From Pomacea canaliculata (Eukaryota; Mollusca; Gastropoda; Architaenioglossa; Ampullariidae), in assembly GCF_003073045.1 (NCBI RefSeq), contig NC_037601.1:6355872-6419871 (forward strand): DNA of 64,000 nt, given 5' to 3'. Below the pieces are notes generated by a model. It was not told the origin of the DNA. It worked only from the letters and a program-made list of their open reading frames with translations, and did no database searches. The position numbers were made by a program, and so were the translations under genes. Numbering within the stretch: the first letter of the stretch is position 1; every line of letters begins with the position of its first letter. Positions 35,416 through 47,400 of this stretch are shown piece by piece.

Positions 35416-38400
35416 TCAAAAATCTACTAAATAAACCAGCCAGTACACAATGTTGAAGATGATGAAGGCGACCGGGAAGGCTACTCGTGAGACTTTATCC
35501 ACCATCCGTGCTTTCTCCAAGTTGCTTAAACTTTTCATGAAGGCGGCTATCTGGCTGATTTCGAGTTCCAACTGCTCTATCTGCCAACAGAGAAGTGAGA
35601 TGAGAATAAGTTGCAAATGCAATGTACATCTGATGGTAATTATATTCTTACAGATACAGCAGTCAGAGTTCAGAAGTTGTCCTTCACAGACGGCCTTTCA
35701 CAGCCCTGGTTCAGATAGTCAAACATACATTCTTAATTAAAAGTTAATTAACCATGAATTGTTTTTATGTTGGTCTATGAGATGATCTATGTTCTGTTGC
35801 CTAAATTTATATCTCTGAGCTGTCGATGGTTTAATTATGTTGCAGACGACCTTTTGTATATGTGTACAAAATAAAGAAATCTTTAGTGACAAGGAGAAAA
35901 GGCATAGAATATGTGCTCTCCAGAAAAGAGTATGGAGCGTTCTACATATTTATTATTAGTTTGTGTATTTTGTTATTATTATACATGCGCTACTTTAGAA
36001 TAATATTTTTTAGTTTTACTTTGTTTTAGACCAAACATTATGTTGTCTATCAATGTTTATGTGGCTCTGGAGTTACAGGATATAGTACTTCTCATGAACC
36101 AGCTTCAGACTGGAAGAATCGCCCAAATAAGAGGCGGCCTGGTGTCTTACCTCCTGCTGACTCATCTTTCTGAGGTGATCTTGAGCAGCGAGGCTGCCGC
36201 GCCGAAAGCTTCCGTTACCGAAGGAGCCGTTGCCAATTGTGCTGTTTGTAAGGACGTCGCCAAAGCAGGGGTTGGTGATGGCGATGGGTGGAGGGGTTGG
36301 CGGCTGCGACAGCTGGGGGCCACTGGGGTTGATGCTAAGGTTCGTCTGACTGGTTATGTTGCTCGGAGTATCCTTGCGCCTCTTCGACACCCGGGACTGT
36401 ACGTTGCCATAGGCGAACTCCAGCAGCGCCGCAAACACAAAGACCAGGCAGCCCTGTTGTCAGATTTTTTTATGCATATAATTTTGTTTTTGTTTTTTTT
36501 GTGAATTTTCTTTTCTATTTTGGCATGAATTGTAGTCATTTAATGTGTTTTCGAACTTGATATCGATGTTGGCTATTAAAAAAAAAATTACTATTAAAGT
36601 GAATGAATGTTTCGTTGTTCTGCTTCACTCTGTCAGAAAACTTTGTAGTCACGACTCTCTTCAGCGTTACCAGACCTGCCTACACTGTGCCTCTGGCATG
36701 CCATCCCACTTCCCTCTAATACCTGTCTCTGTCATCTCGACGATACCTTTTAATGCCGAGAAGCGCCATTCTGCCATCACTCACCGCCATCCAGACGTCG
36801 AGAGCCTTTAGGTAGGACACCCGGGGTAGGTAGGCCTTCTCCCCCGTGCTCTGCGTGGTGAGCGTGAGGACGGTGAGGAGCCCGAGCGACACGCGGGCCG
36901 GGGTGGCATCCAGGTCGATCCAGAAGGACACCCAGGACAGGATGACGATCAGTACGGAGGGCACGTACACCTGAGCAATGTAGTAGCCCACCTGTCGCTT
37001 GAGCTTGAAGTCGGCGCTGATGCACGTGTAGTTACCTGCAATGTGTACACCTTCAGGTGTTACCTTCACCAATCAAACCGAAGAAAGAGGACGGAGTGGA
37101 AGAAGAGAAGGACGAACAAGAGAAAGGAAAGGAGAAAGAAGAATAGAAAAGAAACTCGTTGCCATTGAAATGTAAATCAGCGAGTCGAGTGAGATGACCT
37201 GGTGTCAACGATAACCTGGTGTCAATGAGAGTATTTCTATCTAGGGCATTAAGTACTATAGATCTCTAGAGGGAAAGTACTAACACTGCGAACTCTTATT
37301 ATTATTAATTGCTGAATTGGCAACCGAAAGCAACTCTAAATACATCTCTGCTATTTTCATCAATGAGTACATAAGTTTAATGTTGGCCTGTTAAGAATGT
37401 GTCGTCTTGTATCAGACAAATTTAGCGTTAACATCGTCTGTATTCACAATGCATGTTAATATAACAAGGAAAGTGAGAGACATTTTACTACAGAGTAGGC
37501 AAAGTGGCATCACAGGCGGTACTAAAGTAATGGTGAAGAAGTACTGAGTTGGTATTAAAAGAGTACGGAATAGGTGCCGATGTGGTACTGAAGTAATATC
37601 ATAGTGGTGCTGAAATGGTATCAGAGTGGTACTAAAACTAAGTTTTCGGATCATAGACAATTTCGTCGGCTTTGAGCTGACTCCATCTTAGAAATGTGCC
37701 TGCGTGCTAGTGCACCGAAGACAATATAATTGCGCAATCACGTTTGGTTTTAAAATCCATATGCGCATTTTGTTTGGAGACACCCGATAGAAGTTCGCCT
37801 TATTGGTGTACTTTTTAATGCAACTTTGCTAATGACTATAATTCACTGAAATCCCTTTTGGACAGAGTTGTTATAGACGCTGGAGATAACGTGCTGGATA
37901 ACACGGTAGATGACTTTGACCTGACGATTTACTAAGCAGTAACAACAATGGATGACCTCCCACCGCTGTCAAGCAATTAATCTCCACTTGCAGTGACACT
38001 ATGGGGATTTTGTAATATTTTAAAGTATAATTCTTTAATGTCTTGCCTTCGATCGGGGAAGATTTAATTCCCGCTTTAAGCTAATGAGATGATTAGTAAG
38101 AGATTTCCATGGTGAAGACGTCGTTAAGACTTTGCAATAAAAATGTTTCAGTTAATAGTCTAGTCCATCTGAAGAACCATTTCGTTAAGTCTTAGCACGA
38201 TCTTGGTCAGATCCGGGTGAGAAGGGTGTGGGAAGGCAGACGTGTGCATAATTGATGGACTGGGTGGATCTGCCATTATCAGAAGACCACCTTTGTGAAC
38301 CACGCTGAAAGTGCATGCCTGCAAACATCACCATGCACAGAAAAAACACGGACATCAGAAATGTAATTGGATACACTTTCTTCATCAAGGGTACAAGCAA

Positions 38401-41400
38401 TGGAAGAGCAGAAACCATGAGTTAACTAGACATAGCATTGGTATTTGCGGTCTGACGGGTCTTTCTGTGAATGAGGATTTTTGTATCTCGAGAAGAGGGG
38501 CGTTATTTGCTCAGATTTTGATGAAAATAATATCATGTGCCGAGCTCAGCTCGGTTATTTGAAGAAGAGCTGCACCCAACTAGATCTTTAAACACAGATG
38601 ATCCATGCGGTAGCTAGAAACGCGAGCGTTCCCTACAAAAACACCTTTGCTGTCTGGGTAAGTGCGGTGAAAGCACAATGTAAACATCAAAGGCACTTGT
38701 GCTTTCCGCTTTTTCCGTCAAGTGGAAAGCCGTCTGCTCTTCGGTCCATTCATAGCTTGAGTCTGTGCAAACACGCAAAGGGGATCAAGGCAGTGATCAG
38801 GAAATATCTACAAAAAGAAACGCTGGAAAACTGAAATGCTCGCTCTGTCTTAATGTGGGATGCGAACTGCCCACATTTGACACTCAGGACTCAAGTATGG
38901 GAAACCTCGCAGCTCATATGTCGAGGCCGTATCGCGACAGTCGGATCTTAAAAAAAAGGCACCTCCCTACCCCCCCACACTTTCTTTCTTCGAGTTGGCA
39001 ATATTGCACATGAAAATGACTTAATGGGGTGAATCGAATAACAAGACATTTACCATACCGAGAAGATTGTTCATCTAGACGAAACATTTGTGGCTAAAGT
39101 AAGTCAGTTTTGACAGACGATCTGAGCCAATTTCGACAAATGAGATTTAAACCAATTTTGAGTGATGAATTGAGCCAATTCGGACAGTTTATTTCAGCCA
39201 ATTTTGATAAACGATTCGAATCCTCTCTGGATTCGACCAATGATTTCAGATTGACGCCCTTGCCAGACGAATTTCAGTGCAGTGGGAAACTCGATCCAGG
39301 TGCGATTTGGATGGTGGATGTCGTCTTTTAACCACGTTTCTTTGGCAAATGGTGATAAGTCAGATCTTGTTCTAGAGGACATAGCATTATAAAGACTGTT
39401 CGTGAGCTCTTTCGAACGCCTGCGAAATCCTGAAAGAATGAGACTTTTTTTTCCCCCTGTTCTTGTTTAGGCTATGAACTTCTTAAAACCCCTATAACTG
39501 TAATTTGATTCTGGATATCGGATACGGGATTTCGTCAGTTCGACATTACAGAGTCAGGCAGATAAAAGTGCTTTTCTCACACACACGCGGGCACACGCAC
39601 ACACACGCACACAGGCACACACACACGCTTCCAGCTCCACCACTCACCTCTTACCTCTACACATAGAAGACACCTGTGCAGCACCCACCCAACACTCAGA
39701 TTGCCACATGTGATTTTATGCCGATCTTCCCCGCCCACCACCCCATCGACAAAGAATAATAGGTAGGGGTCTCAACTGCACGTTGTTTTGAGGCGTGCAT
39801 TTTGAAGTCCTGGGGTCACCCACCTAAAAGAGACACGAGCTTCCCCTCTCACTCCCCTCAACCCCCAGAAAACTGAAGTCATGCTTCTAACAAACAGACA
39901 GAAAAGACAAAACCTAGCCACCCCATTTCCTACTATCCAAATCGGCGCTCAGTCAATAACTGAAGTACAGTTCCACAAACTAATGGGTGTTACCATTGAC
40001 AACAACTTATCGTGGTCCCAACACATTTCCACCACAAGTAAAAACATCTCCAGGAAAGTCTACCAGCTGTCCAGAATCAAACATTTCCTTGACACTCACA
40101 CAAGAAAACTCTTCTATATCACCCACATCCAGTCAGTCATTGACTATGCCTCCACCCTCTGGGACTCCGCTAGTGGATCCTCCATGAAACCTCTAGCTAG
40201 TGTTCAGAGGCGAGCAATCAAAGCCGTCCTACTAAAACCGAAATTAGACCCACGTGACTTCACCTCTCTAGGCGTCCTTCCTCTTAAAAATAGACTCAAA
40301 TTTAACAAATGCATTTTCATGTATAAAATACTGACGGGTAAACTATCGCCAAGACTCTCTCTCCTATTTTCCTCCAACAACTCTAGAACCTTCCCAAAAC
40401 TGAATATTCCCTTTCCAAGACTAGACCTCTTCAAATCAAGTCTGCAATTTTCAGGGAGTGCGCTATGGAACAGCCTCCCTCTCCATCTCAAACAATTGCA
40501 CTCCCTGGCCTGCTTTCGACGCCATCTATCTCAATACGTTCAAGATATATAGATAAGCCCTCTAATTCCTACCAACTCCAGGTGACCTTGTGAATATATG
40601 CTAATCTCTTCTTTAACCATCACTATGTACATATCCACCCTTCTCTATGCTTATTATCTTTTTATATTTAATGTTTAATTAATTCATTTCTATAGTTAAT
40701 TTTTATGCTTATTATCTTTTTATATTTAATGCTTAATTAATTCATTTCTATTGTTAATTTTTACCCTGAAAAGGGCGAGGGCTAAGTGGAAAAAAGCGCT
40801 CAGTTGCTTATTTTACCCCTCGTTAATAAAGAATTGTCATTGTCATTGTCATTGTCATTGTCAAGTTACGTAAAGCGATTAATGGCGTATTAACTCTCTG
40901 CTGTCGCATCTCATTTCCCAGCCCCCAGGTCAGAACAGCACAGAAGACTTCCCCGCGACAGTGGCGTGTGAAACCCCATGAGAATGTCTTCACGCCCCGT
41001 TGACTGTCGGATTAACATGTTGTCATAACGACCATCTTTTCTTATTTTTTTCTCCCCTTAGTTATCTTGGCTGGTGTGACGACCAGCTTTTTAAACAAGT
41101 ATTAAAGGTTTTGCCAGCTCCACCCTTCTATGCGTTCGACATTAAAAATACCCGAACAAACGAAACGTGTGTTCTAGTAGCAGGTTTTTTTTTTTTTTTG
41201 CGTTTCTAAGTGGGTGATGATTAGACGTACGTGTGACAACGCCCGTTGCACTCTGTAGCCTGTGGTGCGATACAAAAACGACTCCAACAACAGCGCAATG
41301 AAGAGCTCAGTTTACGTCTCCTCAAAAATGCTTTCAGAAAAACGAAAGAAGAATATGAAACAAATCAAGTCAGCGAGTGCATGAGCATGAATGAAGATGC

Positions 41401-44400
41401 CATTAAACACTTACAGTCCTGTCATTTACTGTCATTTTGAAATTTTTTTTAAAATTAAAATTGTTTATATTTATGCGGAAAGGTTAAGGGAATTTAAACG
41501 TGAGATTAAGCTCAGAGTTGTTGACAGGGTAATAAAAGTATCAGTTTGAGACTGCGTGTCACTGAAATGCATCAGTAAGTTTCCTTTATTTACATACAGG
41601 TGACTTGAAAAATAATTTAAATTGTTGAGGTGCTTTATGCTCCCTTCTACGCTTCCAAATAAATAAATATATAAATAAAAATTAATGAACCCTGACATCA
41701 AAGGAGCATGATTTTATTTTACTGCTATTGAAAGTTAAGAATTATGTTGCGAGGTGCGTGTCACGCGAAAAAAAGAAAAAAACAAAAACCCAACAAACCC
41801 CAAAATACTTACTCGACAGATTTTGGGAGATGAATATCTAGATCTTGTTGTTAGCTAAGTCTCGTCATCTGAAATAGTTTTTAAAACTTTACCGATTGGT
41901 GACACAGATGACGATCGAAATACTCCGTTCCTAACTCTTATTACTGCCTCGAACATAAAATCGCTAGGAGAAAAAGCAAACTTCGAGAAACGAAGACGAT
42001 TTTGCTCGTCTGCTCAAACCTCGGGCGATAACCGCGAGCGACCGTCACGTGGTCATCGCCAGTGGTCTGCGCCTAGAAAAAAATGGCTGAGTGCTGGCGC
42101 TCATGTTGTACATAAAATATCGGGGAGGCCGGGTTACCGACCAGTTGCAAAACGTACACATCCAAGCCTTGGTGAATGATGTCAAGAAACTATCAAAATT
42201 AGTGAACTGTTATTATGTATGTAAAACTGTCACTGACAAGTAAAGACAATGTATTGAAAATATGTGTATTACGTGATACCCAGATAGCATGGAAACATTA
42301 TAAAAACGTTTAAAAATGGTTTACATGGTTTTAATAAGGTTTAGGTTTTATATGAAACATTTTAGAAACATTTTTTAAAAATTTACCAAAAAACATTTTA
42401 AAATGAAACATGTTTAAAACATTTTTAAAGTGTTAGAAAATAAACCATTTAAAACCTAAATGTTAAATAAATGTTTTATAAACATGTAAAAGTTAACGTC
42501 TTTCACTGCGCGCGTCATAAGCCCGCTGATGACAAAATTTTTTAAAACACCTCAAAATTTTATTTGCGTACCTTTGCGGCGTAGATACTGATAATCCTCA
42601 CAAAAAACATTTTAAATACTTTGTTATATATTTTCTTATCACTAGGTTTGATATTCTAAAATCATTCGCAGTTTATAAAACATCTATGCTACGTAACTAA
42701 ATATTTCCTATTCTCCTTAATGCGTGTACTCCCATGATTCCACGCGGCGCGAAATTTTGTCTGCTGCTTACGACACGCGTGCTTTGCTAAAAACATTGGG
42801 TTGTAAAACTATTATATACCGTGTTCTAGTACAACACAGACTTAATGTATGCTTTTAGGTGTGATTTGTCAAACAAAGTTTTCGTTTTGAATAGTGCGCT
42901 CGTACATAATTTAAGACGTTAAGGCAACTGATGTCCAAATCATGTCGTACTACTGAACGAAGCGGAGTAAATAAAATTGTTGAAGCAGAGTTGGCGGAAC
43001 AGAAAGAAAAAGACAGATCCGATACAAACAATGGAGTGTGAGTATCCGCTTTACAAATTTTACATTTATTATTGTTATTAAATCATGCATGTCTTCGTAT
43101 ATATGTGTGTGTGTGTTAACACCGCTACCATTACTATAGTTATGTACTACTTGCATTTGTTTTTCATTGCTGTACCATTATCTATGGCAGAAAGTGCGAA
43201 ACAGTACCACTTTTATTGTATAATCATTTTTGATTATGATGTTTATTTGTTTGTGTTTTATTTTCTTAAAATATCCTTCATTGATGATAGTTTTATTTAA
43301 TAACATTTTATTTCTATGGCATCATAACATTGCATACCAGAGAAGTAAATTGCAGTCAGTACATTAATCATGTCAGCTGAACAGTAATTGCTTGCTGTGT
43401 TTCCTTCATTCAGCATAATTCCTTGAGTATACAAGTTGGACATAAGTATATATGCAGTCATAATCTCTAGACTAAATATGACAAATAAAGTGAAAAGTTT
43501 AACCCACTCCCACGACAAAAAGTTAGCCTTTCTGGGAAGGGTTCTTGAATGATGGTTTATTTTTTTTCAGCACACAAATATGGCAGCAGACTTGCCACCA
43601 AGTAAGGTGACAAAACATGTGAAGGAGGGAACTCTGCCAGACAGGTATACCTAGACTCTGCATGTTTGCATTTTGAGTTCTTAGGGGTACTTTTATACTG
43701 TTTGTTCATTGTCACATATAGATATATATATTCATAGATTGGATGTTGCATCAGCCTGGTTAATATTGTTTTGGTCAGTCTATAGATACTGTTTCAAAGT
43801 ATTGTTCCTATTTATTTTTTTTAAAAAGCTTTGGATATTGTCAGTGTCTTCACATAGACCTTGCTTTGGGTTTATTGTGGTTACAGACTGGAACATACAG
43901 CCATATGACAATTGACATCTAAATGCTCTGTGATCTCAGTGAACAGACTGATTTTTCATGTAAAATTTGCACAGTATTGTGTGGTAAAACAGTGCATTTC
44001 ATTATTCATGAAGTATTTTATAGCTTGAAAAGAAATTGTCTTTTCAGATGAGTATTTGGTTGTCAGACAAGCAGATTTAATAGCTAGTATACAGCAAATC
44101 TTGAAACAATAGATTTTTCCTGTTTTAATTATAGAATAACAGAGATCAAGGAATTCATAGGTTTGGAGAACACCTGACAAAATCAGCACAGATTCCCATT
44201 ATTGTAATTTTTCGAAAATGCTTGAGTGCTGTTAATGGGGCATTTGTATGAGTCCAGTAATTAGAATTTTTGTGGTCTGGAGCCATGAAATGAGAATTGC
44301 CGTTTAACAATAACCAAGGCAATCCCAGCTCATCCTTTCAGCAGTTCATTTCAATTTTTCATGAGGGTAATATTGATATTATGATTGGTATAGCATAAGA

Positions 44401-47400
44401 ATTATTTATTATTTTATTCTTCAATTTTTGACATAAGAAATTCTTAAATTTTCAAAACTTGTCATTTAAATGCACACTTATTAATATTTGGTATGCTTGT
44501 TAATTATGTTAGGCCGAGACAGCTCACAAGAAAGACTACTTTAGATCTCAGTCAGCACATGCAGCACCACCACTGCCAGACTCACTACAACCAAAAGTGA
44601 TAAACAACCATTTGTGCCCACAGGTGAATGCACTAACCACCAGAATATTGGCATCATCACGAGAGCACCCCATTGATGCTCTGCAAGGAGAACAAGAAGA
44701 GACAAACCTCAAACTGCAGCAGTAGAAGGCAGTATCCAGGGAGTGTCTAACGCAGGTAATGTAGACAATTTTATATTAGGGCTTTTTTTCTTATTGGTTT
44801 ACCTATTCCATTTCGTTGTGAATTCCCCTTCACAATCTGATGTTGCAGATAGTGTTGGTTATACAAGAGTTACTGCTTCACAACCACCATTGATAGGCTT
44901 TGTTCACCAATAGTATTTAAAAGTGAATTGTCCACTTTCAATCACTGTGCTGTATTCATGCTGTTGCAGCATTAGTCCAGCACATTCTCAAACAAGGGAC
45001 AGACTTAAAATTGATTCTGCAGGAAGCAAAAGATATGCTGAATCATTTGACTGCTCTGATAAGCAAATACAAACCTGCTCTAGCACTCTGGCAGGAGCTG
45101 TTAGAGCTGCAAGGATGCCTTAATGATGACTCATGAATTACTTGCATGTGAAGCAGATTTCATTGTTAAAGTCTTTATTGAAATAATTTGTAGTAGTTTA
45201 TGTAAATTTTTACAGCGTAGCTTTACGTTTTTGAAAACCTTATGTTTTGTAGGGAACACATTTGAGAAGGATCAGTTCTTGTGAATCTAACGTACACATA
45301 TATTTTGGAACATGATTCATTACGAGAGTTAGATTGTAAATCCAGTTTCAAAAGGTTTCAGCATCATAACTTTTATGGCTATTGGAGAATGAACCATTAG
45401 ATGTCAGCTTTTTTGTGAAAGAGGTGCCCGCTGATTTATTTTCCGTATTCGTTTAAGGCAGGAATGCATTGAGAACATCCAAGTCTCAGGCTAGCAACAT
45501 CATGTGGTCTGACCCTGCTAATACAATAACTAAATGTTTGACCAAATATCGCAGACTCTTGGCAGAAAAAAGGTTCTATGGGTTTTTCGGTTTTGTTTTG
45601 TAGGCGTGTAAATGTTGAGCATTTTGTGTATGGTTTAAACTTAACTAGGGGATTTGTGAGCACAAATAATCAATGCCATGTATATTTCACTACACCCTGT
45701 CTTGCCTGACATGTGGAATATTTTTGACAGATGTGTTTACTGTTTCTAATGCATTTGCAGATCAGAAGCCTCTCTTGTGTGGGTGGTACGGATGCAAAGG
45801 ATTGCCTGAAAAGGATCATGCGGCGAATCTTGGCCGACAAGGTTTTATAACTAAAGGCCAAAGAGGAGAAAAGTGTGCATTCAAGGGGCTTTCAAAGGTG
45901 CAGACCATGATATGCAGTAAGTGATGATGCATAAATATTAGTAATTATTATTATAAAGTTACAGATAGAGGATTTGTTTTATATACATATTTTGAACCAA
46001 AAAGGAGAGGTGCTGATAGAAGTGCTTATTTTTGTATAATATAAATTGACATTTTTCATCACTAGCTCCACAGTGTGGTGTAGGACTTCTTTTAGTCTTT
46101 TTTTAATCTGTAAACCTATTAACCTTCTTTAATTTACAAATCCCAATTTTCCCATTTTTATTATCTTCAGAAGCCGTACAGAAGAACAATGGGTGCATGG
46201 AGGCTTCAGATAATATCATCGAAGAAAGCAGCAGCAGAAAGAGTCGGGGTAGAAAGCAGAGGAGAGAACGAAACTAAATGCTAGCATATTTCAAGGAAGT
46301 GACAACTGTGTTTCTGTGCCCTGTGAATTTACTGGAATATTATGGCAGAATTGTGTAGCTACGTTTCCTCGTTGGGATTTGGCAAAAAGAGACTTCCAAG
46401 AAATTGAAAGTAAAAACTGTGACATTGTTATTATCCTCATCTTCAATTAAGGCCAGGCACCTGAGGTAAAAACTTTTTAAGTTATTTAAATATGGCAGAT
46501 AGGCATCAAAATTAACTCTTTGATTATTTATTACTAGAATAGTAATACATGTATCTCAGAAAATAGAGAAGACCGAAGATTCATAAAATAATACCTCTTT
46601 TCCGACCGTATATAAAGAAAACCTAAAAGCATTGATGACGATCACTTAGGTCCTTACAAATGCATGAAAGGTCCTTACCTGGCACCATCCCTGATTCCTG
46701 GGAACCCTGGAGAAGTGCAGCACCAACACGATATCCCTATTCTTAGTTATCATAGGACAAACTGATCATGTTCTAAATAAATTTCTTAAAGCCTCTTTAC
46801 AAGAAGTACATGAACCTTGTTCAGCTTTGCCTTACAGAGTTTTGTAACACTAAAAAGCCTGGTTAATTGGAATATGTCTATTGTATAAGGATAGAGATTT
46901 TGAATGTTGTTATCTACAGATGGATATAACCATATTTTGTGTATTTTGTGCATCATTCAAATGTACATTTGCATTTCACTCTTTTTTATAGTAAATCTAA
47001 AGTTCTATTTAATTTTAGTTAATTATTCCTTGCGACTCCCAATGGAGCACGGGCCCCAACATCTCTCCTTTAATCATTTGAAATTGAAATATTTAAAAGT
47101 CTGTTCATTAAGAAAATTCCTTTGCTTCATTTATCACTGTTTAATTAATTCCTATACTTTTTTCTTCTTTTTTCTTTTTTATGTATTCATTGATTCATCG
47201 TTATCACAAATGGTCACCATTTGTTGTACAAGTAACATAAATTGTTATTGTATGATGTAAATGTTTTTCTGGGTTTTATACTATGACATTAATTAAATAT
47301 GTTTTCATGAAAAGGAAATGAAAATCTGTGTAGTCATTCTTGACCAGGTTTGAAGTGGAACTTCGAGAGTATGTGTGGTTTAAAATTAAACGTTTTTAAA

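Larger units (their letters stand above)
39800..40864 (+). mobile_element. 5'-truncated non-LTR retrotransposon (LINE, CR1/L2/Jockey-like) 3' end
   Basis: The only long open frame in this intron, 39881-40552 (223 codons, and open further upstream: LNPQKTEV precedes the first ATG), is the C-terminal part of a LINE reverse transcriptase. It reads [13 protein letters not shown] (the K-LG-V-D--L-W block after the RT core), [40 protein letters not shown], and ends with [24 protein letters not shown] ~300-base 3' UTR follows, with a 58-bp tandem duplication, then AATAAAG and a (CATTGT)4 tail typical of CR1/L2-type self-priming elements. No catalytic FADD box or endonuclease remains. The frame has no stop, so the insertion is fairly young. 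It lies antisense to the receptor gene. Confidence 0.85.

Noticed and set aside
36040-36504. 154-codon plus-strand frame
   Set aside because: Antisense of receptor exon 8.
43571-43644. Joining the first two exon-like pieces of the transposon's gene
   Set aside because: The donor and acceptor phases do not agree in any open frame, so I left them as separate pieces.
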